Shown: positions 46,976 through 59,251 of the stretch, piece by piece
Layout of the letters: each line of letters starts with the position of its first letter
Numbering within the stretch: position 1 is the stretch's first letter
Assembly (NCBI GenBank): GCA_963691655.1
Contig: OY829326.1
Coordinates: 41,381,989-41,445,988 of the forward strand
Reading direction: 5' to 3'
From: Toxonevra muliebris
Lineage: Eukaryota > Arthropoda > Insecta > Diptera > Pallopteridae
Length of the DNA stretch: 64,000 nt
Position numbers and translations under genes: made by a program
Notes under the pieces: model-generated
What the model was told of the DNA's origin: nothing
What the model saw: only the letters and a program-made list of their open reading frames with translations
The model's database searches: none

Positions 46976-47607
46976 GGCCATTTAAAGTGGAAGCATTTGT
47001 TTCTAAAAAAAAAAAAAAAATTAAAAAGATAATTTTTCTGTTGTTCATTTAGACAATCATTTATTTTAGTTCAAGGAGATTTATTTCAGTTACTTTTTCG
47101 AAAATGATATCGTGCAAATGGGCACCTTTGGCTTTAACGACCAAATGTGATCTTTTTTCGTTATTTGTCAACGTTTTGGCCAATGATTCGGCCTATATGG
47201 CGGCTATTTTCTGTCGGATGTTGGCTTTAATTTCGTCTAGGGTCCTTCGCTTGTTGGTATAAACCTTTGACTTCAAGTAGCCTCAGAGGAAAATGTCTGG
47301 CGGTGTAAAATCTGCAAGGCAAGTCAAAATCAACGGGGAATAATGGCTTCGAAAAATCGATTGTGGCATGATTAGCGTGAGGTGGTGCACCGTCTTGTTG
47401 AAACCAGAACATAAAAATAACTTCGCTATGGGAAAATTAAGAAGTTATTTTGAATGTACAACTGAACAATTTCAGCGCGTTCTTACGGTGTGTATTGCTC
47501 CATAGTATAAATTTCCTTCGACTGCTGCTTCCAACGCAGCAGTCCGTCTGACAGCTTTACCAAAAGCTATAGGGTCCAGATGCCAGATGCTTCCACTTTA
47601 AATGGCC
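46976..47607 (-). mobile_element. Deleted Tc1/mariner-like element (632 bp)
   Basis: Flanked by TA (46974-46975 and 47608-47609). The inverted ends are GGCCATTTAAAGTGGAAGCA. Inside is a minus-strand transposase fragment (47227-47412). The TIRs are perfect over about 21 bp, but the internal sequence is about half of what an autonomous copy would need. Confidence 0.85.
47227..47412 (-). pseudogene. Transposase fragment (FQQDGAPPH type)
   Basis: This fragment contains FWFQQDGAPPHANHATIDF, the second catalytic aspartate block of a DDE transposase family common in insects. Downstream is a rearranged LPCRFYTARHFPLRLLEVKGLYQQ segment corresponding, across frames, to the usual RSPDLTPLDFFLWG...KVY region. 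The N-terminal DNA-binding half is missing. Inactive. Confidence 0.75.
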
Positions 47608-47609
47608 TA

Positions 47610-50600
47610 TTTCACTTATAAAATTTATGAAATTCCGAAAAGATTTTTCAATGATATTATGAAAAGGCCTACCAATTTAGCGATTGATTCTTGTAGATAT
47701 TCGGCTATTTTTTTTTGCCGATGACACCTGGTACTTTTAACTTCATATTAAAAACCTAGTTTAAGTGAAAACCATTTGTTTGACATTATCTACTTGTTTC
47801 TTGTCTTTTCTAGTTCGCCTTTATGTAGTCCATGATTAATTGTAATACGATTTTTAAAGGCTAGAACCACTAAAATGTTTGGAAGAGAATGCATCAATCA
47901 TTTCATTGTCCCTCTCTGGATTCCTCACTGTTCAAAGTCTTTAATATAAGAGTTTCTATTGAAAACTTTCCTAATGATGACTTTTGTTGAAGACCGAAAT
48001 TCAGGAGTAAAATTCAGGTTAAAGATCGGTTACAACCAAATAAGTCGAGTTTTCTACTCTAATTATATTTATTTAATAGTTTTTAAATTCATAATCCATT
48101 TTTAGATACCTAAAGAAAATTTTTGATTTCAGCGCTGACTCGATATCTCTTTAACTTTAAATGGGCGTTCATAATAACTTTATTAGGTTTATTTTTTTGC
48201 TACCCTTAAATCTGCTACAATAAATATTATATTTAAAGAAAATTAATCACAACCTAACGCAATTCCCGTAATTCCTCATACTCAAAAGAAAACGATGTCT
48301 CAATCGCTTCGTCGCAATGCCTTTCTAAATTGTGTATCAAACTACAGTTAATTGCTGTTTTGAGACACAATAACCAGAGTACTCTACTCGTACTTTTTGA
48401 CCAAACAAATTCACGCCCTGCAGTAATTCTGGTTGTTTACTTATAGCGTACCATTTAAAAATATTTTTTTGTTATTTTAGCATTTTATAAAATATTTTCA
48501 AACGGTTTTTAGACTTTCGTTGTTTTTTTCATTTTTTTGTGTATAAAAGAAGCAAAAGCTTCTTGTTTCCCTTAGTCCTGTTAGTTTAGTCCTGCAGTGC
48601 TTTTTTGTTATACAAAGTAATGTGGTGGAGTGGTAATTTTTCAACAAGAAAACAGTCGCCGGTGTGTACGTACACATTGGATGCAGTCGTCAGCAAGAGG
48701 AACAGACAGACGAACAGACAGGCGGCAGTACTACACTCACATAAGTACATGTCCAAGTGCGGAGCACATCATTACACCAACAACACACACAAACACATAC
48801 GCACATGTTTTACATACAACAATTGTCAGCAACACTCGCGCTGTTGTCGTGTCGTCTGCTGCTGCTGCTGCTGCTGTTGCTCCATGGGGGAGAATGCGAT
48901 TGCAATTCTATTGTAAATTAAAATACTTACTTGTATCTTACTTGTATCTCGAAGATATTTGTTCAAGTGAAATTATCAAGGGATGTAAATACTAGTAGTC
49001 GTTGTGTGCAGTTGTCATAATGTCCTCCACGCATACATACTTACATACATACATATCTACATACGCTTTATAATATAAGAATTTCCTTCCAGCCATGAAT
49101 ATTTTGCAGACATTTTTTTTTTTTTTTTCAAGAGTGCGAAACAATGTTGCCATAATAAATATTTATTTTCAGATTTTCTTTACATTTTTTAACAATACAA
49201 ACGACATTCACAGAAACAGAAACCAAACAACTGCAACTACATAAACATAAAATGATGTTTGTTTTCAGTTTTTGTAGATTGTATGATGGAAATTATGACG
49301 AATCAGTTAAATGGAGCGCACATTTATTGCGACTTTTATGGCATGCACGCCCTTCAACATTACAACATTTTAAGTTGCTTTGTTTTAACATAATATAAAT
49401 AAGTAAATATATAGATACATACTTATTAATATATATAAATGTATGAATCTAGGCATAAATTTTGAAATAATTGGTACCTCTGGGGATTCAGAAGTTATGG
49501 AGAGGGCAGGGCTCGGGGGGTAAATCATTTCATTGTTTTAAAAAACCTATTAAGTCGCGATCATATTGGTTGAAATATTTGTTGGGATAAGGGTTTTTAT
49601 CGCTCCCTTCCTCCCTTGGGGCGTTAAGTGATTGGTACTATCAGCTGTTGCCAGATGCGATCTTTATGTTTTTATATCCCAAGAAGCCTCACAACCTGCT
49701 TTTAGCGATGAACCACAGGCTTAACATTCCTTAGAAAAAAGTAAATTAAATCATCTTTATCATTCGTAATGCTACCAACTTAAAAATTGGGATTATAAAT
49801 AGGATATCTCATTTTCAGGAAAAAGGATAAGAAAAATACATGTATTTCTGTCATTTTTGTTAAAATAAACTTAATTGTAATTGCTTTTATTCATCTACGA
49901 CAGAGAGTTCGTAAATTGGCATTGCATCCGGACTTATTCGGTAGGCTGGTCTTACTTTTCTTGACTAAAAATTTTCCGCAATAGCATCAGTTCAGTTCTG
50001 AGAAAGTTATAGAAGTTGATGCACAAATATTCTAAATTAATTTTAAGCGACGAAACTTGAAGAGCGGAAATTTTTTTTTAGCTTTTGCAAACTCTCGTTT
50101 AACCGGAGCTGAAGACCCAGGAAAGCAAATAAGAAACTCAACGTTTTTTAAAAGATTTCCACCCAATATTCAACAGTGGACGTTTGTTTGGCATTTCATT
50201 TAGACAGCTTTTCTTCGGTTTTTATTGAGCGCCAAACGAAATATCATCCGAATGTAGAACAGGAGTTTTTGTTCTTAGTGATTGAATGCGTTTAATTTAT
50301 ACATTTCGTACGGTTGCAGTTGGTTCGTTGATGTACTTTTTCTTTGCCCAAAAAAGGAGTATATTTTTTATAGTTGGTAACATTAATCATTTCAATCAGG
50401 ACTATTCTTAAAAAATTAACAGAATTTTTTCACAAAAAGTTTATTTGGATTAAAATCGACCGAGAAATAAATGGGCATACTAAGTAATTCAAGAATAAAT
50501 AACTATAATTACAGAGCCGATGAGTTTTGAAGAGCATTACTTGCATATCCAAAGCTATGAATCGTCTGGTAAAACCATTTTTTGAAAATTTATCATAGAT

Positions 50601-51185
50601 CGAACGATTCTTGTGAGATTACACTGTCCGAAAAAATTATGTTTTAATTTTTCGTGATAACTCAATATCGGTATCTGAATAGGTTTTAACTTTCATCCGA
50701 AATTTTATTAATTCGAAAGCACCGATCATAATGAATGAAATATTAGGAGAGGAAATCAAGGGAGGTCCTAAAGTTCCGCTTGAATCAGTTAGTAGTTCGT
50801 ACAAAAAGTGTCACAGCTATTCTGAAAATGTAAGAACATTTTTATATACGAAACTCATACGGGCAGTTTTTCGACCGGAACCAAGTTAGAAATCGGGCCT
50901 AGCTGATTCAATTTACTTCGACTCCATAAACAAAGTTGATAAAAATAAGAGCTATGATGCAAAAAGGAAATCGGAATCGGGTTATTTTAAATGAGGATAT
51001 TCTCCTCAAAGTGATTTCAATATTGCAGTGGGTTGTGGAGTTAATATGGGAAGTGGAGTTAATATGAGTACGTTAGGATGTTTTGAAGCCAAATGGGATT
51101 TTTATAATTTTTCGAATTCAGAATAAAGTTTTTTAAATATTTAGGTAGACGAATATATTTTTCGTTTCGAAAAAAATTTGAAAAT
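47610..51185. other. Non-coding interval
   Basis: No gene recognised. A CTG repeat lies at about 48855-48876 next to a stretch rich in CACA/ACAC. ACATACATAC repeats lie near 49030-49060 and a poly-T tract near 49115-49130. The 103- and 121-codon frames over 48605-48995 are low-complexity and not convincing. Confidence 0.5.
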
Positions 51186-51187
51186 AA

Positions 51188-52063
51188 AGCGCGGTTCACG
51201 CAAAATTGACACGCAGGAAAGTTGCTGTATCTTTTTAACCAGAACACTCAGAATAACAAATAATGCATTAAATGATAAGTTTAATATTTTCTTTTAATAC
51301 TATAATATTAAAAGATTTAAATTCTTTGTTGTGCAAAAAGTTCCGGTATTCCTTTTAATGGACCCCATCAACCTTTGAACATCCGCTCTGGATACTTTTG
51401 AGGCTATTTAAATCCATTTTTATGTACTTGAATTTTGAGGGTACATTACCACGATTCGTTGCCATATAAAATGTTTGACCTGGAAGCTGTTTAAGATCAA
51501 ATTTTCAAAAAATTATTATAAAGAAGACGAGCACGTTTTTTGGCCAGCAAATTCTGTCTATCTGTTCTATTTGGATATTTTATAGCACGATAGCACTTTA
51601 GCCCAGCGTATTCGTTTAGCAGTACTTTTGCTGGTATTGAATTTTTTGGCACGATCGCTATCCGATAGTCCGGGATTGCTTTTGATGGACCTCAAGATCT
51701 TTGCCTTTAATTTTAGGATGGTGGTTCCCGTTTTGTTCACAACTTTTTTAGCTCTTTCAACACTAAGAGTTTCTTTATATCGTTTTATAACTCTACATAC
51801 CGTTCTTTTGGAGATATTTAACACTTTCGCAATCTTTGAACCAGACCACGACGGATTTTCAATAAATTTCTTCACAATCAGTTTTCTATTTGCAACTTCC
51901 ATTGTGCACACAATCACCAACTTGCGATCAATTAATATGAAAAATTTATCAACTAACGGTAACGGTATTGTAAACAAATCCCTGTAAAAAATTTGTTGTT
52001 CTTATGACTAGAGGCGACGTGGTGACCACAACAAAGCGTGCTAATTTGGCGTGAACCGCGCTT
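51188..52063 (-). mobile_element. Tc1/mariner-like element, third family (876 bp)
   Basis: Flanked by TA (51186-51187 and 52064-52065). The inverted ends are AAGCGCGGTTCACGCMAAAT, about 28 bp with few mismatches. The transposase is on the minus strand and truncated internally. Confidence 0.88.
51400..51902 (-). pseudogene. Tc1-like transposase pseudogene, third family
   Basis: The likely start is the ATG at 51902-51900 (MEVANRKL), 25 codons inside a longer frame. A bipartite helix-turn-helix is visible: NPSWSGSKIAKVLNISKRTV, then SDSDRAKKFNTSKSTAKRIR. After a stop, a catalytic-region remnant QLPGQTFYMATNRGNVPSKF lies at about 51430-51495. The first DDETY block is lost or scrambled, and the second and third catalytic blocks are deleted. 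The LPGQ-x-F-Y-x-A motif ties it to the transposases of the elements at 26205, 36758 and 40062, although its ITRs differ. Confidence 0.75.
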
Positions 52064-52065
52064 TA

Positions 52066-55000
52066 CTTGTAAGTTCTTTTATTGAAAAAAAATATCAAGC
52101 GAACAAAAAATGGGAAAATGTATCAGCTTTGGTACAATTGTATCAAAGTGACAACCATGCTGACATACCATAAATTGGACGACCCTTGTATAACTACGCT
52201 GTCCGAAATAACTAAGTTTCCTATTTCGACAGCGCCTGGATAACGATGCCAAAAACTTAACATAGTGGATGATTTACAATTTCAGATTTAGCAAATAAAA
52301 ATTTACTTGAATTAGAGTGCGCCTGATATAAAAGGACAAATTTGAGGAACAATGAGCTTGAGAGAGATATGGAAGCTACAGATGGAAAATTTATTATTTT
52401 GCTACAATATCTTAAATATACAAGAAAGTATTCAAACATTGCATTTTGTTGATCAAAATATTGTGCGATTTAGCTGGGAACTCCAGGGCTGGCCTGCATT
52501 AATCATGATTACGGATTGACTGGAATAAAATAAATAAGTACCTCGTATTTTTTATCTCTGCTTAAATTTATCAAAATTATTATACACTTTTCTCAGCTTT
52601 AGTTATGTAAATACTTAAATTTGAAACTTATGGCAAACCCGATTTAAGGGAGGCAAAAATATTGTATATTATTTTCGAAATTGTTAAAATTGGCAAAAAT
52701 ATTCATATAGAGTGAACTTAGCTGATGTCTCGTGCCTTACTTTGAAGTTGGCTGGTAATGAAAGTTTGCTAAAGTACAAAAAAAAAAAAAACAAAAAACG
52801 AAAAAAACAAGTATACAAATTTTCTCAGTTTGCTGAATTGTTATTGGGAAAGTTACACAATTTCAAGAGGAAAATCTTGTATTTCAATTTTAATCAAGTT
52901 TACTTATTCTGCATCGTATTTGTTGCAAACAAAAAGACTTTATTGCTATTTGCAAAATTTGATGATGTAGTTTGGGCGAAAAAAAAACAATAAAAATACA
53001 GATGACTAGAGTAGAGAGTTAAGAAACAGTGTTAAAGTTTTTAAGCAAGGCAAATTGATTATTTAAAAACTTACTTACGTATAGAATGTAACTTTATCAG
53101 TAAATGAATGCATTTCGAAAATCGAATCGAAACGAAATGTAAGATTCTAAAAGAAAATACTTTACAAGCTTAATTCTAAGTTTTCGAAACTAGAAACAAA
53201 CATACATACTTGAATATTTTATATGTAGTGCACACATGTCCTTGTATTATCCTTTAGAAAGGAATATCTCAGGTTTATATGTATGTAACGTGAGTGTAGT
53301 ATAGGGGCGGTTGCGTTATCAATGAGAAGAAGAAAAAAACCGCAATGACTCAATACATTTGTGCGCAGCAGTTTTCAGGGGTGTTTCAAAGCTCAAATGC
53401 TTTGTTTTCTTCATGAGAGTATTACATGCATATGTGTATACACACATATTCATATATGAGAAGAACTTTGCGACAGACGCGCATATGTCGACAAGCAAAA
53501 AATTATGGCGAATTTTTTTCTGCTAGCAAAAAAAAAAGAAATACATTCACATAATAATGTAAAATAACCAAAAAAAAAAAAAGAGTACCAAAACGGAATG
53601 AGAAAACAAAATGGCTGCACGGACATAAACATATTTGAATGGCATTGTTGTTGCTTTTGAATTTCTTAGAAACAAAAAACGAAGAATTGAGACATTTTAA
53701 AAAATATGAATTATTTGTTTAGTAATGTTAGAATTTTGCCCTATTAAAATCAGGTAATCAAACAATCAAAAGTGTGAAAAATAATAGTTTCAGCTTAAAG
53801 AATTCGAACGTATTATAAATTGAATCGTAAGCATCATTAGGAAAAAAAAGAAAAAAATACGTTTTTCTTAAAAAAAATAAATAAATAAAATAACCACACT
53901 CAAAGAAAGGAAAAAAATTTACAGGAAAGTATGATAATCGCAATTTTGTTTGTTCACTTGGAAATATATTATGGCGCATTATGTTTTGTGAACAACACAA
54001 ATATTTTTTATGCGTTAAGACAACCGGCCACCGACTACCAACAAACCAAACGACTGCACCACACTCCACCGCAGGTAGTCCATCCAAATGTGCTGCCGCT
54101 GCTCAAACATTATCCTTGCAGTTGTTTTTTCCTACACATGAAACAAACATTTATGTGGCAACTTCACGTTGGCGTAAATTCATAAAATATTATAAAAGGA
54201 TGATGTGGGGGCGAGTGGGTATCTTAAAAATGCTTGTAGTTTATGTATGCGGTATGTGTATGTCATCAAAATGCAAAAGCGATACACACACACACACACA
54301 TAAAAGAAATGGGAAAAAGAAGATAGAAAATTGCGTTCAATTACTACGTTACCTTATCCAAGCGGAAAAGAATTATTACGGAGAATTCAAATTTTGAAAT
54401 ACGCAAAGCTGTTATGTCTACTCACGCGCTCACTCTCTCTTAAGTTTTCTAGATCCGCAGAACTTCGCATTGCTGAAAGGGAGAAAATCGACAGTGGTGG
54501 TTTTTTTGCGTATTTTGCTAAATACTTGAAGTTTTTGGGGATCCCTAAGTTTTTGTAAGACCTCGTGATTAAGAACTTACGCTTACTTTAAGCATATTTA
54601 GGCTATGTGGAAGATAAATTCAAGCTTTTGGGTTGCATTTATTTTATTTAAACGAATTTGTTCTATCAGAAATAATATTGAGCTAGAAAAATCAGACAAA
54701 TTTTTCTGAAAAGTAGTAATACGAACATCCAATTAGAAATTGTTAAAATTACACAGTCCAACAGCATTTTTGCAACACAATAGCCACCCTATAATCCTGA
54801 AAGTGTATTTTATATAGACCGTTTTTGTAAAACAAGCTTATAGTCCAGCACGTCCCAGTTTTTTTATAATGGGTTAAAATTTTCTTATTTTGGTCGAAAA
54901 GAGCTGAATACTAAGTGCAAAAAGTGTTATAAATTGATGTCTGAGGAAAATCTTATCGGCAAAGTTGTGTGGTAGAATTTAACGAGGGTCATTTCTGTAG

Positions 55001-55385
55001 AACATTTTAACCCTTTAGTTCCTCTTTTTATGGGACAATTTGACCCCTTTTTTGATGAAAACCTGAAAAGTCCTTTCAAAAGAGAAATTTAAGGATTAAA
55101 ATATTTCACAAAAATATTTGCCAGAAAATTTCACTAGGGGTCAACAAAGTCATAAAAGTCATATCGTCGCCTGAGAATTGATGTGGCGTATGTGTGTAAG
55201 TATTCCTATATATATAACGGTTATTAAATGGAAATAGCCACCATATATTTTGAAAAATTTTTGTAAGAAATTGTTTCATGTAGCCTAACTTTAGATGTAG
55301 TGGCGGTAGAATAACATTCTCAGCTTTAACTAATTGAACGTTTTCCGGCCTATTTGATGCGACTCAAGCGATGGCCGTACTATGC
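52066..55385. other. Non-coding interval
   Basis: No gene recognised. A CA repeat lies at about 54284-54300, with A-rich tracts near 52780, 53530 and 53570. The frames of 84-138 codons over 53931-54397 are compositionally simple and unsupported. Confidence 0.5.
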
Positions 55386-55700
55386 GATGATTTCCTTGGT
55401 AATCACAGAAGCGACAACTATCTCACGATTGTTAATGAATTTTCAATTGCGTATGGTAAAATGGGCTGCAACATGGCCATACAAATTCATTTCCTGCATT
55501 TGAACTTCTTCCCAGATAACTTAGGACGTTGAACAAGGCGAATATTTACACCAAGAAATGGCTACAATTGAAAAGCTCTTCGAAGGAAAAAATAAAACAA
55601 AAATGATTTCAGTATATTTTTGGACACTTCAGCGAGAAACTGATGATGCTGAATTTAAAAAAAAATCAAGGTCAAGTAAACATTTTCAAGTTGAATGACC
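55386..55700 (+). pseudogene. Remnant of a widespread arthropod repeat-family ORF
   Basis: Two frames together give a recognisable protein. About 55386-55530 reads DDFLGNHRSDNYLTIVNEF, then KMGCNMAIQIHFLHLNFFPD and N-L-G. After a frameshift, 55532-55690 reads EQGEYLHQEMATIEKLFEGK and ends YFWTLQRETDDAEFKKKSRS. From memory, the order GCNMxxxIHFLHSHL-DFFPxNLG-EQGERFHQD-YCWxLxR is typical of a protein found in high copy in arthropod and cnidarian genomes and presumably mobile. No terminal repeats were seen here. It is degenerate: one frameshift and a lost histidine-rich linker. Confidence 0.65.
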
Positions 55701-56404
55701 AAAAGTTGCATTTTTGTAAAAATTTTGGTTTCATAAAAAGTTTAATAACTCTGTCAATTACCCACCGACTTTTAAAAACACATATGCATTGTATTTGTTA
55801 TTAAACATATTTTTGTAATAAATTCACATGGTTTCTTTATAAAATAGTGTGTAGAAACATCGCCAAAGTTGAGAAAAGGCGAACAAATAAAAAAAAAAAT
55901 TGTGTTTGCTGAACAAATACACACAAATTTCTCAAGTTTTCTCAAATAAAATATATATCATTTGAAAGGTCTACGTTTTTTTCTTGATAATCCACTAAAT
56001 AACAGGCTCATAAGTGCGCGAAGGTACGCAAAACCGGGTTCTTAAATCATGTTTTTGGGGGTGTTTGGCAAACTTCACATACAGACTCTTGTTTTACTCG
56101 ACAAGACCTACAAGAAAAATAATATCCCTTCCCAGGTATTTTTTACTGTCGCACCATGTAATTTTTGCTCCGGAGATTTCTTCTTCTTATTGCATAACAG
56201 CTACGAAGAGTCTGGACCTATATTTACGTATGCGGGACCTACAGTTTTATGCTGAATTTGAGGCTTGCCATTGTCAGCCAACGGACATTTATTTTTTTCT
56301 GTATTCTATTTTCTATATTTTTATTTTTGATCGTGCCGAGCATCGAATTCTAGTACCAGGCGTAGCAGCCCAACATGGTAACCACTATTACAAAGGACAA
56401 AGAC
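55701..56404. other. Non-coding interval
   Basis: No gene recognised. The 132-codon frame at 56014-56412 has no domain and overlaps the edge of the mariner. Confidence 0.5.
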
Positions 56405-57425
56405 AAAGTTGAATTTTTTTTTATACTGAAGCGCCATCTATTGACCGTCTGGCTTTGTTGAAGTTTTTTGCATCAGAGTTTTTGGATGAAGGAACTAATT
56501 TTTCGCTATTTTGACCTCTTCAATCGACTCAAATCTCTTACCGCCGAGCCATTTCTTCAGGTTTGGAAATAAGAAATAGTCGCAGTGGGTTAGATTTAGA
56601 GATTATGCTGGATGGGTAGCAGTTCGTAGCCTAATTTATCGATTTTTGCCATGTCGACCACACACGTTTGTGCCGGTGCGTTGTCATGGTTGAAGAGCAC
56701 TTTTTTCTTCGGCAAATTCAGTCGCTTTTGCTTCAAATCAATGTCGAATCTGTCCAACAGCTGCGAATAATATTCGCCGGTGATCGTTTTATTTTTTTCA
56801 AGGTAATCGATGTGGATGACCCGCGTGCATCCCAAAAAACTGTCGCCATGACCTTGATTGGCCGACAAACCCACCTTGACTTTCTTTGGTGCACGGAGAA
56901 ATCCACTGCTTTGGTGTATTTTGATGGATCCATGTTTCATCCACAAATTACAAAACGGTGCAAAAACTCGTTCGGGTTGAGGTTGAACATCGCTTAACAC
57001 TCCTTTGAAGTGGTGCGCTTACGGTCAAGAGTGAGCAATCGCGCGGACCGCGAAAAATATTCATGTAAAATGTCATATACCCACTCAGTTAAGATGCCTA
57101 CAATCTCAGTCACCTCACGTACTTTCATTCTCAGAACGCCCAATATCATTCCATGGGTTTGATCGGCGATTTCTGGCGTGACTACCTCTTTTGGGCGACC
57201 TAAACGTGCGGCGTCACTTTTGCTGATACGACCACAACGGAATTCAGTAAACTACTTCTTAATCATTGAAGTTGATGGTGCAGAGTTCCCATAGTATTTA
57301 TCAAGCTTTTCCTTGGTTTCGGTGATGGTTTTCTTACACAAAATGCACTTTTTTCCATACTTTATCCATTTAAAATCACTACGCAGGAAATTCAAAAAGT
57401 AACTGACTTATCCAACTGCCCTCGT
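56405..57425 (-). pseudogene. Decayed mariner transposase
   Basis: The minus-strand transposase starts near 57356 (MEKSAFC-like). It is readable in pieces: a damaged helix-turn-helix, then IADQTHGMILGVLRMKVREV, LTLDRKRT and the first catalytic region (WMKHGSIKIH, with the usual DETW changed, about 56945). These are followed by HIDYLEKNKTITGEYYSQLL and KKKVLFNHDNAPAQT with the second aspartate (about 56690). DKLGYELLPIQHNL lies at about 56600, and a frameshifted KKWLGGKRFES reaches about 56530. The order is typical of mariner (DD34D). The right end contains AAAAAGTAACTGACTTATCC (57394 on), a plausible ITR. No partner was found on the left, so it may be truncated near 56405. Confidence 0.85.
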
Positions 57426-59251
57426 ATTTATCTCCTCTTCTCAAAAACCGCTGTTTTATTATAAATAATCAAAACTTTTTGGAAAAAAAATTGTATTAAA
57501 TAATAAATAGATGATCAATTCGTGAAGAAAACTCTGTAACTATTTGAGTAGAATATATCATGCCAGAATAGTGTATTGATCCCAGAACCAGGCATGAGCA
57601 AAACTGAAGCATCCAATTGCAGCTGATCACTTCGGCACGTTACTTTGGTTCAAATACACACACACATTCGTGTAAAAATAAACCGGGCATAACTCGAATG
57701 AGTATAAATATCCAACCAACCTTAAGAAAGATCTTCATATCGAAATAGCAAATCAGGCTTAATTCTGACTAAGCTTATTTACTTGAATTTGCGGGTTTGT
57801 TAAAGTTAACCACTTTCTTTTTAAAACCAAATATTACAATATATTCGAATAACACTAAAGTAGTCGAAAAAGCTAAAGTTATTATTATTGTTGTATGTAC
57901 TTTGTGAAGACTTGACAGAAAATTTTACCGGATTAAAGCCAAAATAGCAAAATACAAAGGAGCGGATAAAAATTACTACGTGTGCTATATCAGCATTTTT
58001 TTATGGTACGTTAAACGTTTCCTAAAATGAAGTTGGATGCAGCAATGTGTGGTAAATAGAAGCAATGGCAGTTTTTATATTTGTCTGTGTGTGTGCGCGG
58101 TAACATTTTAATGCTGGCTGGCAAAGAACTTAAAACGAGCATTTATTCAACCGCGTCACGATACACTTGGATAGTCGTCCATCCAATGTTTGGTGTTGGG
58201 CCACCATGAGGACAGGATATCGAGAATGTCGCTGCTGCGGTCGCGTTTGGTGTAACATCTCTAGGTATACATATGTACACGAATGAATGTGATGTGTAAT
58301 GTGGCATGGGTATGGAAGGCCTGTTTATTATTTTGATAGGTGGAGGGGTGGTTGGGTTGCTTTGGTTTGAAGGCATTCGCATTCGGCCATGAAAATTGCT
58401 GGATTTTATGCGCCGCAAAATATCCGTTTCTCATTTTATTTCGTTATATTATGGTGCGTTTACTTACACCGTGTTCCTCCATTTCGTTCTTGTTGGCTGT
58501 TTTCTCTAAAGCTATAAATATTATTTTTCATTATTTTTATTTTTTTTGTACTTTTTTTTTTGTTATGCGTTTCGATGATGAATAACATTTTTCGCATCTG
58601 CCCAAGTGCCATTTCCACTCGCTACCGTTTCTTGGTATATGACAAGCGTCACTAAACACACGCTTCTTTTCCTAGCAGTCCGTTGAGACAGAGAGTTGAC
58701 AAGGCGTGTTGAAGCGGGGTGTTCTTATAAGATTCACTTTCTCGCTATATCTGAGATGATGCAAAAATGAAATGAATGAATAAAAGATTTATCAAGAGAA
58801 TAAGATTTATTCAAAAATTATATTTGTAAGTAATTACGAAAATACTCAAAGCTATAAAAATTCAAATTTTCAAGTTCTTCGAAATTGGCAATGGGGTAAA
58901 TACAGAAAAATTCTAATATTTCTCCTTCAAGTGCATATGCGATTTCAAAATATTTAAGTTCGATTCCAATATCAACTCTACGTACATCAAGGTGTGAATT
59001 TTCCGTTTGATAATGTTGGCTAGCCTCTGCTTTGACTTCTTACACTTCAAAATTCATAAGCTGTAACATCAATGTATTGTGCTAAGGGATAAGTATTTTT
59101 CAAAATTATTGAAAACACCTGGCGATAAATATCAACTTTCAACTCTTCCGATACCGGAATGAAGTCGTTACTAGTATTCTTTAAAAATATCAGTGATAGG
59201 TATTGATGTTAACAAAGTATCAGAGAAAAATACTCGATACTTACTTAGAAT
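57426..59251. other. Non-coding interval
   Basis: No gene recognised. A minus-strand frame at 58143-58418 (91 codons, proline/threonine-rich) lacks splice or domain support. The rest is AT-rich. Confidence 0.5.

Noticed and set aside
45914..48420. A possible 2.5-kb hAT element from CAGTGCTGTCGAAGG to a CACGCCCTG end, with GAGTACT-rich sequence near both ends
   Set aside because: The termini share only the CAG and a loose GAGTA pattern, and the flanking 8 bp (CATGTTAC and CAGTAATT) do not match.
48605..48995. Frames of 103 and 121 codons
   Set aside because: They arise from CTG and CA repeats, with poly-Cys or poly-Ala by frame. No conserved motif.
53931..54397. Overlapping frames of 84 and 138 codons
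   Set aside because: They are low-complexity, contain a CA microsatellite and have no splice or domain support.
56014..56412. 132-codon frame
   Set aside because: It has no recognisable domain and runs into the decayed mariner; likely a chance frame.
58143..58418. Minus-strand 91-codon frame
   Set aside because: It is proline/threonine-rich and unsupported by splice sites or similarity.
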